This document shows, in pieces, positions 17,625 through 26,516 of a stretch of DNA of 64,000 nt (position 1 is its first letter; every line of letters starts with the position of its first letter). The notes beneath the pieces were generated by a model, which was not told the DNA's origin, searched no databases, and saw only the letters and a program-made list of their open reading frames with translations. This DNA is from Firm-04 sp045596625 (lineage in GTDB: Bacteria > Bacillota > Clostridia > Oscillospirales > Ruminococcaceae): the NCBI GenBank assembly GCA_045596625.1, contig JAZOCU010000011.1:24158-88157 (forward strand), in the 5' to 3' direction. A program made the translations under genes and the position numbers.

Positions 17625-18266
17625 GTGACCGATAAAGAACTAAAACGACTCAGCCGCAGTGAGCTTGTGGATATTATCTATGAATTGCAGGAGAATCCCA
17701 CAGCCGAATCGGAATCATTGCCGACAGCGGAGCAGGTGAAAAATGAACGAAGCCGTATTCGTTATAACCAGCGGTTTCTCAAGACATTTCGCAGCACGCT
17801 TTCGATTCTGATCGTTGTTGCGGCAATTGCAGTATTGGTTTCGACATTATTTCTTCCGGTCATTCAAGTATCCGGTGACAGCATGGAGCCGACGTTATAT
17901 GACGGAGACATCCTGTTGCTTTTCAAAACCAACAATTACACGAGCGGTCAGCTTTGCTGTATATCATGGCAAAACAAGCTTCTGCTTAAGCGCATTATCG
18001 GACAGCCCGGCGATTATATTGATATTGATGCTGAAGGCAATGTCTATGTCAATGATTTGCTGTTGGATGAACCTTATGTAACCGGAAAAAGTCTTGGCGA
18101 ATGTGATCTGACTTTTCCCTATCAAGTGCCTGATGGCAAATTGTTCGTTCTTGGCGATCACAGAGATACATCCATTGATAGCAGAAGCTCAACGATCGGC
18201 TGTGTTGAAAATGAACAGATCGTAGGACAAGTGTTGTTCAAGATCTGGTCAAAGAACGAATCCTAG
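17625..18266 (+). CDS. lepB: Signal peptidase I
   Basis: Membrane serine protease that removes signal peptides. The 213-residue protein has a cytoplasmic N-terminal coil (about 1-45) and one membrane helix (about 55-80). The catalytic dyad is Ser86 in SGDSMEPTL and Lys122 in LLLKRIIGQPGD, with the conserved GDHRDTSIDSR box near residue 172. Start GTG 17625 follows GAGGAG. It heads the pilus operon. In Gram-positive pilus loci such peptidases often serve pilin maturation, so this copy is probably dedicated to the two LPETG proteins that follow. Confidence 0.93.
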   Translation: MTDKELKRLSRSELVDIIYELQENPTAESESLPTAEQVKNERSRIRYNQRFLKTFRSTLSILIVVAAIAVLVSTLFLPVIQVSGDSMEPTLYDGDILLLFKTNNYTSGQLCCISWQNKLLLKRIIGQPGDYIDIDAEGNVYVNDLLLDEPYVTGKSLGECDLTFPYQVPDGKLFVLGDHRDTSIDSRSSTIGCVENEQIVGQVLFKIWSKNES

Positions 18267-18307
18267 ATTTATAATGTTCTAAGTTGTATGATAAAGTGAG
18301 GTGCAAT

Positions 18308-21300
18308 TTGAAAAACAGGCTCTATGATTCCGTGAACAGGATCTGGTCTGCGAAAACGAGACGACGACGGATTGTATCCGTGTTATTGGTTCTTTCCATC
18401 TTTGTTTCATGCAGCGTGTTCTGGGTGCTGCGTGGAGTCGGTACCGCAATGACAGAGGAGGCTCTGTGCGGTATGACCCAGCATCTGCATACGAATGCCT
18501 GCTATCAGACAGTACCCATCAGCCTGTCAAACGGATCTGATTCAGCATCAGATACGGGAATCACAGTGGGAAATACGGCAAAACTGCTGATCTGTCAGCA
18601 GACTGAGCATGTTCATACCGCTGCTTGTACTCCCGAATTGACTGCTGATATCGAATTGAAAAACGAGTGGGAGGATACGCTTCCACAAGCATTATCCGCA
18701 GATCGTCAAGAGAATACTGCTTTAATCGCAGAATCTCAGTTGGGATATCAGGAAAGTGAAACGAATTTCCTGCTTTCCGATGACGGCTTGCAGCGTCGGA
18801 ATTATTCCCGCTACGGAAAATGGTATGGTAATCCTTATGGTGATTGGAATACCATGTTTGCATTTTTCTGTATGTACTATGGCGGTGTTGCCGAGCATGA
18901 GATTCCATATGGCTCCGGCTGTTGGGCATGGATGCTTCGACTGCAGGAAGAAGGTCTGTTCACGACGGCTGCTCAGGGCACCCCGGAACGAGGTGATATC
19001 CTCTTTGTGGACAGCGATGTCGATTCCAAAGCGGATCGGGTCGGTGTTATCATTGAGGCGCACCAAGACAAATCCAAAGGCTTACAGCTGATCTATATCG
19101 AAGGTGACTGCGATGGTGCAGTCGCTGCTCAAACGATCTCGTGGCAGGATACAAAGATCGTCGGTTATGTATCACTGGAAGGCAAGGCAGAAAATGGTCC
19201 CGTTGCTGTGCCGAAGATGCCGGCGCAGGAATTCGATGGCGTATCGGGTTCGGGTATTATCGTTCACGCATCTGCTGCAGTAAACACTTTCCCAAGCGGT
19301 ACAAAAATGGTTATCGCCGATGTAACGGAGAGTCTTGCGCTGCTCACGGCGGAAGTCGGTATCGGTACTGAAGATGAAATTCTTGGTGCAGTTGCCGTTG
19401 ATATCTCTTTCTACACAGAAGATGGAGAGGAGATCGAGCCTGCCGCTGAAGGCAATGTTCAGGTGCGAATCGTCTTACCTGATGAAAAGAAGCTCAGTGG
19501 TGAGAAATACCGTCTGCTGCATAAGATGGACGACGGTACCGTAGAGAACATTGAGGAAGCGGATACATCCGAAGCAGGCGCAAGCTTTGCTGCGGAATCC
19601 TTCTCGATCTATGTTGTCACAGCGCTGGGCCAGCGTGATAAGGATAACATCAACGAATTTTTAATCGATGTTGCCGGCAGAGGTGAAAATGACGGCAAAT
19701 TCTTCTATAATAGTAAGGAGTGTCCATATATTCTTCATCCCGGTGATGCAATCGAACTGCAGTGTGTCACCAATGTTGATGCAGTAGAGCCAAGTATTTG
19801 GAGCCGGGAGGATGGTTCCAGTACTAATACTTTACTCGAAAGAGAATATTCCTATACGGAAGGCACCCTCGAAGGTGTTTATAATGGAAAACGCTATCTG
19901 CGGTGTAGGTATGTTGCTAATAACAAGGCAGGTACCGGTGCGATCATATTCAATACCGGTATGAAGGATGAGAACGATAATGCTATTGAAGAAGTTTTCT
20001 ATTTCCGAGTTTACAATGATGCCGCAAGATTTTACGATCATGCCGATATTGAGATCGCAGACGGCGGCAGCTATGTGATCACTGAGACCATCAATTCTCC
20101 CGATGGCTCTAAGATCGTGACCAAGACCATTTATGATGCTTATATTTATGATGTCAATACTTGTCGTATTTTCAATGCAAATAATGAGAATATCCTTTAT
20201 CGCGGCGATGAGCTTGCGGAGTATTTTGTTACCAAGGATTATTGGAAACATGGTGAGCTTGGCAGTTCCCAGTTCGAGCTGACATCGAAGTATAATTTAT
20301 CTCTTGATCCTGCCTATTGGAGCAATTACAAGATCTCTGAAACGGAAGTAGATCATGCCGAATTCGATGTGCAGCTGCTGTTAAAGCCCAATCGTATCGA
20401 AACCGTTACGACTGATCAAAATGGTAATGTCATCGACACCAAAACCACGATCACAAAGGAAGAAGTGACACAAAAGCATCATACGATTTCCTTTGATGAA
20501 ACGACTTGGGAAAATCAGAATAATCCCATTATAATCAATAAGGGTGACACGGTGACTCTGACAGGTATTTCCACGACTTCCGGTAACACTTATTATTTCC
20601 CCACCAATGCAGGCGTTGCGCCTCCCGGTGGTGGTTGGAAAGTTGACAAGTCCGATTTGCTGGGTACCATGGAACAATCCAGTAATGGTGATACTCGAAT
20701 TGCTGAATTTGAAGCAGTTGGTTTCAGCCGCGACAACTCTATGGTGCAGGGCATTTGCTTGAACATTGGCAAGAATGAAGATGGCAACGACATGTACCGT
20801 ACGATCTATTTCAAGGTCAACGATGGCATTGGTCAGCATGATCTGCTGCTGGACAGCGTTATATTCAACATGGATCATCAAAGTGTTGTGGATGCTGTGA
20901 ACAAGTGTCCTGATCATTCTGGTCTCGACTTTACTCTGAAAGCCGAACTGAATTCTGAAACGACGCTGAATGCTGTTACCGTGGATATCCAAGCAAAAAA
21001 GACTTTGAAAAACGGCACGCTGAATGCAGGTGACTTTACATTCCAATTGACGAACGGTTCCAATCATATTCTGCAGGAGCATGTGAATGATGCCAATGGT
21101 ACTGTAAAGTTTGCACCGTTGTCCTTTATGAAACCGGGTGAATACTACTATTTCATTAAGGAAAAGATCCCGGAGCAAACGGATGGCATTCTTTATGATA
21201 CCAACCGTTTCGATTATGTCAGCCATGGTGATATCACAAGAGGTGTTACCGTTAACGTCACACAAGATTCCTCAACAAAGCAGCTTAGCGCTACTGTCAG

Positions 21301-21523
21301 CTATTGGATTTACTATGAAGATGAAAATGGTAATGGCGAATATAGGTCGCCGCCCGGTGGCTATCATGAAATTGTAAATGAGGTTCTTGCCTACGAATTA
21401 CCAGAGACCGGCGGGTGTGGAATGGAACTATTCCAGTTCGGCGGTCTGGCGATCCTCTCTTTGGGTTTGCTTTTGCTGATCCGAAGAAAAAGAAGGGAGT
21501 GTGTGCTGCATTCTCCCGAATGA
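18308..21523 (+). CDS. Large LPETG surface protein with inactive CHAP-like domain (probable pilus tip adhesin)
   Basis: A 1071-residue secreted, sortase-anchored protein. An N-terminal membrane/signal segment (about 15-45) is followed by two His/Cys motifs (QHLHTNACY, EHVHTAAC). A CHAP/NlpC-like domain (about 165-288) shows DWNTMFAFF where active enzymes have Trp-Cys, and DRVGVIIE where they have a catalytic His, so it is probably not an enzyme. A long beta-rich middle follows. A Spy0128-type isopeptide pilin domain lies at about 895-1027. The C-terminal signal is LPETG at 1031-1035, a hydrophobic helix and RRKRR. Start is probably TTG 18308 after AGTGAGGTG; TTG 18284 is an alternative. Its position before backbone pilin and sortase suggests the tip subunit. 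Confidence 0.85.
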   Translation: MKNRLYDSVNRIWSAKTRRRRIVSVLLVLSIFVSCSVFWVLRGVGTAMTEEALCGMTQHLHTNACYQTVPISLSNGSDSASDTGITVGNTAKLLICQQTEHVHTAACTPELTADIELKNEWEDTLPQALSADRQENTALIAESQLGYQESETNFLLSDDGLQRRNYSRYGKWYGNPYGDWNTMFAFFCMYYGGVAEHEIPYGSGCWAWMLRLQEEGLFTTAAQGTPERGDILFVDSDVDSKADRVGVIIEAHQDKSKGLQLIYIEGDCDGAVAAQTISWQDTKIVGYVSLEGKAENGPVAVPKMPAQEFDGVSGSGIIVHASAAVNTFPSGTKMVIADVTESLALLTAEVGIGTEDEILGAVAVDISFYTEDGEEIEPAAEGNVQVRIVLPDEKKLSGEKYRLLHKMDDGTVENIEEADTSEAGASFAAESFSIYVVTALGQRDKDNINEFLIDVAGRGENDGKFFYNSKECPYILHPGDAIELQCVTNVDAVEPSIWSREDGSSTNTLLEREYSYTEGTLEGVYNGKRYLRCRYVANNKAGTGAIIFNTGMKDENDNAIEEVFYFRVYNDAARFYDHADIEIADGGSYVITETINSPDGSKIVTKTIYDAYIYDVNTCRIFNANNENILYRGDELAEYFVTKDYWKHGELGSSQFELTSKYNLSLDPAYWSNYKISETEVDHAEFDVQLLLKPNRIETVTTDQNGNVIDTKTTITKEEVTQKHHTISFDETTWENQNNPIIINKGDTVTLTGISTTSGNTYYFPTNAGVAPPGGGWKVDKSDLLGTMEQSSNGDTRIAEFEAVGFSRDNSMVQGICLNIGKNEDGNDMYRTIYFKVNDGIGQHDLLLDSVIFNMDHQSVVDAVNKCPDHSGLDFTLKAELNSETTLNAVTVDIQAKKTLKNGTLNAGDFTFQLTNGSNHILQEHVNDANGTVKFAPLSFMKPGEYYYFIKEKIPEQTDGILYDTNRFDYVSHGDITRGVTVNVTQDSSTKQLSATVSYWIYYEDENGNGEYRSPPGGYHEIVNEVLAYELPETGGCGMELFQFGGLAILSLGLLLLIRRKRRECVLHSPE

Positions 21524-21581
21524 CAATCAAGTTTTGACACAACCCGAACAGTCGTAAAAATTTTTTGAAAGGAAGAATATT

Positions 21582-23339
21582 ATGAAACTGATGAAATCCC
21601 TTACCTCTGTTGGCCTGAGTGCCCTCATGGCTATGTCTCTTGGTATCTCGGCATTTGCTGCTGATACAACTCCTTATACGATCACCATCACACCCGGTGA
21701 TGCTGCAGAGCATACCTATGAGGCTTATCAAGTCTTTACCGGTGATCTGAGCGGCAATGTGCTCTCTAATATCGAATGGGGCGCAGGTGTCAACGGTACT
21801 TCTTTGCTGGCTGCGTTGAAAAATAAATTCGATCTTTTTGATGCTGATGATTGTGACACTGCAGCGGAGGTTGCTGAGATTCTGGCTAAAAATCAGGATA
21901 TCAGTGAAGATTTTGCTGATGTTGTTGCTCAGCATTTGAACACCAAAGCTGATGACGTTACTGTAACAAATACTGCAGGCGTTTTGGAAGTAACCGGCGC
22001 AGGTTATTACTTCGTCAAGGATGCAGATGGCTCTCTGGCCAATGATACTGCTGCTTACACCGATTTTATCCTCAAGGTCGTTAAGGATATTACCGTTACC
22101 GCAAAAGCAGATGTTCCTTCTCTTGACAAGAAGATCGTAGAAGGTTCTGAGCGTGTTGATTCTAACACTGCAAGCATCGGTGATACGGTTAACTTCGAAA
22201 TCACTTCTACTGTTCCGAAGATGGAAGGCTATGAGAAGTATTACTTCGTTATTGAAGATACTCTGAGCAAAGGTTTCACCTATAACTATGATTTGAATGT
22301 TAAGGTAAATGGTTCTGATGCTGATTTTAACACCTATATTAATGTCAATGATGATCTGACCACAAGTCTCGTGATCGTTCTGAAGGACTTTATCGATTAT
22401 GCTGACCTTGCCGGTAAGCCGATCGTTGTGACTTATTCTGCAACTCTGGATGAGGATGCTGATCTGTCCCAGACCGGTAACGTCAACGAAGCTGATCTGA
22501 CCTTCTCCAACAATCCGAACGTAGATTACAGCGGCAGCGGCACTGTTCCCGGTGTTCCTACTGATCCTTCCAACCCCGTAAATCCCGATGTTCCTACTGA
22601 TGATAACGGTACTCCCGATAATCCTTCTGATGATCCCACATATCCTGTTGATCCCGATTATCCCGGTTCTTCTGATCCTATGGGCGAGACTCCCAAGGTC
22701 AACACCAAGACCTATGCAGCTACCATCGAGATCACTAAGGTAGATGGTGCGGACAATACACAGATTCTGACCGGTGCTCAGTTCCAGATTTCCGGTACTG
22801 CCCTGAATGTAGTTCTGATCAATGAAGAAATCTTCAAGCTGGATGATGCTGGTACTTACTTCATGCTGAAGGATGGTACTTACACAGAGGTTGCTCCTGA
22901 TGACGCTACAAAGGATGCATATGCAAGCACTACCGATAAGTACGCCAAGGTGACTGTTGTAAACAAAGCAACTGATAAAACTGCGATCAATACAACCGGT
23001 TATGTTGATTCCAACGGTGTGATTTCCTTTGCAGGTCTGGGCGAAGGCACTTACACTATCACTGAGTTGGTTGCTCCTGAAGGCTATAACCTGCTCACCA
23101 ATCCGATCGAAATTACAATCAGCGCAGAGCCTTCTCTGTCCGGCTGTGAGTGGGATTCTGATTGGGGCACCGTAAATGGTTCCGTGATCGAAGGCAAAGT
23201 TGCGAACAATGCCGGTGCTACTCTGCCCGAGACCGGTGGTGTTGGTACTGTTATGTTCTACAGCTTCGGCGCTCTGCTGACGCTGGGTGCAGCTCTGCTT
23301 CTGATCTCCAAGAAGAGAATGGAAGTTACTGAAAAGTAA
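21582..23339 (+). CDS. LPETG backbone pilin (FimA/SpaA type)
   Basis: A 585-residue secreted protein expected to form the pilus shaft by sortase-made isopeptide bonds. It has a signal peptide ending AFA (about residue 26), a VPSLDKKI segment near 180 at the usual site of the pilin lysine, and a D2-type domain. A Cna-B-type domain follows (about 385-535) with an E-box YTITELVAPEGYN. The C terminus is LPETGG, a hydrophobic helix and a Lys/Arg tail. A Pro/Asp/Thr-rich stretch of about 55 residues (about 312-369) interrupts the D2 region before GETPKV. GGAAG precedes ATG 21582. Confidence 0.93.
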   Translation: MKLMKSLTSVGLSALMAMSLGISAFAADTTPYTITITPGDAAEHTYEAYQVFTGDLSGNVLSNIEWGAGVNGTSLLAALKNKFDLFDADDCDTAAEVAEILAKNQDISEDFADVVAQHLNTKADDVTVTNTAGVLEVTGAGYYFVKDADGSLANDTAAYTDFILKVVKDITVTAKADVPSLDKKIVEGSERVDSNTASIGDTVNFEITSTVPKMEGYEKYYFVIEDTLSKGFTYNYDLNVKVNGSDADFNTYINVNDDLTTSLVIVLKDFIDYADLAGKPIVVTYSATLDEDADLSQTGNVNEADLTFSNNPNVDYSGSGTVPGVPTDPSNPVNPDVPTDDNGTPDNPSDDPTYPVDPDYPGSSDPMGETPKVNTKTYAATIEITKVDGADNTQILTGAQFQISGTALNVVLINEEIFKLDDAGTYFMLKDGTYTEVAPDDATKDAYASTTDKYAKVTVVNKATDKTAINTTGYVDSNGVISFAGLGEGTYTITELVAPEGYNLLTNPIEITISAEPSLSGCEWDSDWGTVNGSVIEGKVANNAGATLPETGGVGTVMFYSFGALLTLGAALLLISKKRMEVTEK

Positions 23340-23372
23340 GATTTTACTTTACGTTCATTTGTTGATACGTGT

Positions 23373-23405
23373 GCAGCGGGAAATGCAATCAGCATTTCCC
23401 GCTGC
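23373..23405 (+). other. Strong hairpin between pilin and sortase genes
   Basis: Perfect 14-bp stem, GCAGCGGGAAATGC and complement, with loop AATCA. No T run follows, so it is more likely a 3' stabiliser or processing site than a full terminator. Confidence 0.85.
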
Positions 23406-23433
23406 CAATGCTTTATGCTTCATGGAGAATCCA

Positions 23434-24303
23434 ATGAAAAAAAATCGATCAAATATTATACTGGTATGTATCTTTCTCGTTGGCTTGTCTGTGATGCTGT
23501 ATCCATCCATCAGCAATTTTGTCAACAGTAAGAACGCATCAAAAGCGATTACATCCTATCATAATGTGCTGGAAAACACCTCTGATGATATGGTAGATCG
23601 CATTTTTTCAGATGCGGATGATTATAATCATCGGCTTGCGACCACTAAATCTTCATTTTTCAAGCCATCTCTTGTCGATGGCTATGAAGAAGCACTGGAT
23701 ATCACCGGAACAGGTATTATGGGATATATCAGCATCGACAAGATCGATGTGGAGCTTCCCATTTATCATTCGGTAGATGAGGGAGTGCTGCAGATTGCCG
23801 TAGGACATCTTGAAGGCTCGGATTTGCCCACAGGTGGTACCGGAAATCATTGTGTACTTTCGGGTCATCGTGGTCTGCCCAGCGCAAAGCTCTTCACAGA
23901 TCTGGATGAGCTTGAGCCCGGCGATACCTTTAGGATCACCATTCTGAACCGACTGCTGACTTATGAAGTCGATCAGGTGAAGATCGTTTCTCCCACCGAA
24001 ACCGATGATTTACAGCGTGTAGCCGGTGAAGATTACTGTACGCTTGTTACTTGCACGCCCTATGGCATTAATACCCATCGTATGCTGGTGCGAGGCAGGC
24101 GGATCGATAATGCCGAAGCCGCTCCGATGATCTATGTGGCGACCGAAGCATTCCGTGTCGATAAGCTGATCGTTGCATCTATGATAGCCATCCCGATCCT
24201 TCTGCTCCTTCTGATTCTTTTGATCATTCAGGATATTCGCGCCAGAATCCGCAGAAAGAAAGCGCGCATTCTTGCAGCTGCACAGACCAATCAAGAAACT
24301 TGA
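23434..24303 (+). CDS. Class C sortase
   Basis: Transpeptidase that cuts LPXTG motifs and polymerises pilins. The 289-residue protein has an N-terminal membrane helix (about 8-27), a catalytic domain and a C-terminal membrane helix (about 245-270), the two-helix plan of class C. The catalytic triad is His145 (SGHRGLP), Cys207 (LVTCTPYG) and Arg220 (LVRGRR). Start ATG 23434 follows GGAG; a TTG at 23359 is in frame but falls before the hairpin. It closes the pilus operon. Confidence 0.95.
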   Translation: MKKNRSNIILVCIFLVGLSVMLYPSISNFVNSKNASKAITSYHNVLENTSDDMVDRIFSDADDYNHRLATTKSSFFKPSLVDGYEEALDITGTGIMGYISIDKIDVELPIYHSVDEGVLQIAVGHLEGSDLPTGGTGNHCVLSGHRGLPSAKLFTDLDELEPGDTFRITILNRLLTYEVDQVKIVSPTETDDLQRVAGEDYCTLVTCTPYGINTHRMLVRGRRIDNAEAAPMIYVATEAFRVDKLIVASMIAIPILLLLLILLIIQDIRARIRRKKARILAAAQTNQET

Positions 24304-24313
24304 ATCAATCTCA

Positions 24314-24355
24314 ACAGCAGTCTGATCCTGTAAAATGGATTCGACTGCTGTATTT
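24314..24355 (+). terminator. Probable terminator after the sortase gene
   Basis: ACAGCAGTC pairs with GACTGCTGT, and an inner GATCC/GGATT extends the stem after a bulge. The T tail is short. Confidence 0.6.
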
Positions 24356-24409
24356 GTTCGCATCAATTTTTGATCGTTTTTAATAATGATCACGAATCGT
24401 TTGTCTCTC

Positions 24410-24438
24410 TTGACTCCATAACAGATCTGTGGTATAAT
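24410..24438 (+). promoter_or_regulatory. Promoter for the WYL regulator
   Basis: TTGACT, 17-bp spacer, TATAAT (24433-24438). Confidence 0.85.
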
Positions 24439-24489
24439 GCTATGGATATATTGTTATGAATACGGCGCATGATGTACCAAAAAATACTC

Positions 24490-24503
24490 ATACCATGTGG
24501 TAT
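24490..24503. promoter_or_regulatory. Palindrome in the WYL gene leader, possible operator
   Basis: ATACCA-TG-TGGTAT, with perfect 6-bp arms, about 45 bases after the predicted transcription start. It may be the site of autoregulation by the WYL protein. Confidence 0.4.
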
Positions 24504-24574
24504 CATAGTGTTGATCAGAGTGATATTGCATTCTGTTTTCATGTTATAGTCTGTAAAAGTGAAGAGGTGACAAC

Positions 24575-25624
24575 ATGTTATATGCCAAACTGCCGAAAAA
24601 ACTATTGATTATCAATATTCTGGATGTGATGCGACGATATACCGACAGTGAGCATCGACTGACGCAGAAAGAGATCGTTGATCTGCTGGAACGCAATTAT
24701 CATATGAAAGCGGATCGAAAATCCGTTAAGCGTAATCTGATGGATCTTATTGACTTCGGATATCCCATTTCCTATACGGAATCAACTCGGACTGCCAAAA
24801 GTGGTGAAACGGAGATCGTGTTCACAGATTGGTATTTAGAGCATGAATTCGATGATGGAGAACTGCGACTGCTCATTGACAGTCTGCTGTTTTCCGGCCA
24901 TATTCCGCATAGCCAACGCTGTGAGCTGATTCGCAAGCTGGAAGGCTTATCCAATGAATATTTCCACGCAAAGATCAAGCACATCAATACCATATCCGGT
25001 AATCAACCTGCAAATCAGCAACTGTTTTATACAATTGATGTGCTGGATGAAGCCATCTCTTCTGGGAAACAGGTCACATTTCAGTATTGCAGCTATGATG
25101 TTGACAAGAAGCTGCATCCGCGTAAGCGCTCTGACGGCAGTATTCGTATGTACATCGTGAATCCCTATCAGCTTGTTGCAACCAACGGAAATTATTATCT
25201 GATCTGCAACAACGATAAATATGAGGATATCGCCCATTATCGTGTGGATCGGATTATGGAGATCAAGCTGCTGGATACATCGGTCAAGCCCATCGAAACC
25301 GTCACTGAGCATAAAGGACGGTTGGATCTTTCTGAGCATATGTCTGAGCACATATTTATGTTCACCGGGCAGAGCTGCCGTGTGACTTTTCGCGCAAAGC
25401 GGTCGATTCTCAATGATATCATTGATGATTTTGGCATGGAAGCAGAATTTTCTGATATTACAGAGCAGGAATTGACCGTCACTGCACGTGTCAATGAGGA
25501 CGATATGATCAAATGGGCAGTGCAATATGGTAAGCAGGCTGTGATTCTGGAGCCGACAGCACTCAGGGAACAAGTTGCTGCTGTTTTGCGAGATGCACTT
25601 TCCCAATATGACACAACACAATGA
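24575..25624 (+). CDS. WYL-domain transcriptional regulator
   Basis: A 349-residue one-component regulator. The N-terminal winged helix (about 5-70) has the pattern LTQKEIVDLLERNYHM and a recognition segment. A WYL domain (about 150-240) has TFQYCSY, YIVNPYQLVATNGNYYLI and HYRVDRI, the fold that senses ligands or nucleic acid. A C-terminal WCX-like extension follows. The start ATG 24575 is 6 bases after AGAGGTG. The leader is about 130 bases long and contains a palindrome. Target genes are unknown; the next gene is a TrmH-type methyltransferase, probably cotranscribed. Confidence 0.85.
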   Translation: MLYAKLPKKLLIINILDVMRRYTDSEHRLTQKEIVDLLERNYHMKADRKSVKRNLMDLIDFGYPISYTESTRTAKSGETEIVFTDWYLEHEFDDGELRLLIDSLLFSGHIPHSQRCELIRKLEGLSNEYFHAKIKHINTISGNQPANQQLFYTIDVLDEAISSGKQVTFQYCSYDVDKKLHPRKRSDGSIRMYIVNPYQLVATNGNYYLICNNDKYEDIAHYRVDRIMEIKLLDTSVKPIETVTEHKGRLDLSEHMSEHIFMFTGQSCRVTFRAKRSILNDIIDDFGMEAEFSDITEQELTVTARVNEDDMIKWAVQYGKQAVILEPTALREQVAAVLRDALSQYDTTQ

Positions 25625-25645
25625 AAGAGAACAGGAGGGCAGGGG

Positions 25646-26473
25646 ATGCCGCAATGGATCACGCTGACGCAGGGGATTGATTCTCTGCCTAATGTCTATA
25701 CCATTACTGATGAAGTGCAGCTTCTTCGTATGAATGAGCCGAACCCCGGTGTCTTTGTTGCTGAAAGTGCCAAGGTCATTGCAAGGGCGATTCGTGCAGG
25801 CTACCAACCGCTTTCCTTTTTGATGACACCTGCACAAGCATATGGAGAAATGGCATCGTTACTGTCTGCTTGCGCACCGAATATTCCTGTATATCTTGCA
25901 GAAGATGCATTTCTCTCTGCTTTGCGCGGATATCCAATGACCAGAGGTGCTCTTGCGCTGATGCAGAGACGCAGAATGCCCGATGCTGCTATTCTTTGTA
26001 CCGATGCAAAGCGCATTGCGATTTTGGAACAGGTAGTCAATCCTACCAATATTGGAGCGATTTTTCGTAATGCAGCGGCACTGGGTATGGATGCTGTATT
26101 GCTGACCAAAAGCTGCTGTGATCCCTTCTATCGGCGTGCTGCAAGAGTCAGCATGGGTACAGTCTTTCAGATCCCATGGACCTATATTCCCGATGTCCCG
26201 ACGGCTTCTGCCATGCTGCATCCTTTAGGCTTCCGCTTAGCGGCGATGGCGTTGTGTGAGGATGCCATCTCGTTGCAAAGCCCGCATCTTAAAGCAAGTG
26301 AACGGCTTGCGGTTCTTTTTGGTGCAGAAGGGAATGGACTTTCGGATGCTGCTTTGTCTGTTTGCGATGATGTGGTGATGATCCCCATGACACATGAGGT
26401 CGATTCACTGAATGTTGCCGCATCTTCAGCCGTTGCGTTCTGGGAGCTTGGCAGACGAGAGTCTCAAATATGA
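25646..26473 (+). CDS. TrmH/SpoU-family RNA 2'-O-methyltransferase
   Basis: A 275-residue SPOUT-class enzyme that methylates ribose 2'-OH in rRNA or tRNA. An N-terminal substrate-binding region (about 1-110) precedes the knotted domain. The three SPOUT motifs are present: NPTNIGAIFRNAAALG near residue 130, the loop LFGAEGNGLS near 222, and IPMTHEVDSLNVAASSAVA near 248. ATG 25646 follows AGGAGG. The RNA target cannot be told from sequence. It follows the WYL gene by 21 bases. Confidence 0.9.
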   Translation: MPQWITLTQGIDSLPNVYTITDEVQLLRMNEPNPGVFVAESAKVIARAIRAGYQPLSFLMTPAQAYGEMASLLSACAPNIPVYLAEDAFLSALRGYPMTRGALALMQRRRMPDAAILCTDAKRIAILEQVVNPTNIGAIFRNAAALGMDAVLLTKSCCDPFYRRAARVSMGTVFQIPWTYIPDVPTASAMLHPLGFRLAAMALCEDAISLQSPHLKASERLAVLFGAEGNGLSDAALSVCDDVVMIPMTHEVDSLNVAASSAVAFWELGRRESQI

Positions 26474-26475
26474 TC

Positions 26476-26510
26476 AAAACGCTCCGCAGTATGCATAACT
26501 GCGGAGCGTT
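26476..26510. terminator. Bidirectional terminator
   Basis: AAACGCTCCGCAGT and its perfect complement (14 bp) with a 7-base loop, between the convergent TrmH and MATE genes. Confidence 0.88.
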
Positions 26511-26516
26511 TATCTA

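Noticed and set aside
21524..21581. Separate promoter for the backbone pilin (TTGACA near 21534)
   Set aside because: The only -10-like sequence (TAAAAA) is at 15 bp spacing and poor; left out as too weak.
23373..23405. Pilin-sortase hairpin as a true terminator
   Set aside because: No T run follows, and sortase has no visible promoter of its own, so full termination would silence it.
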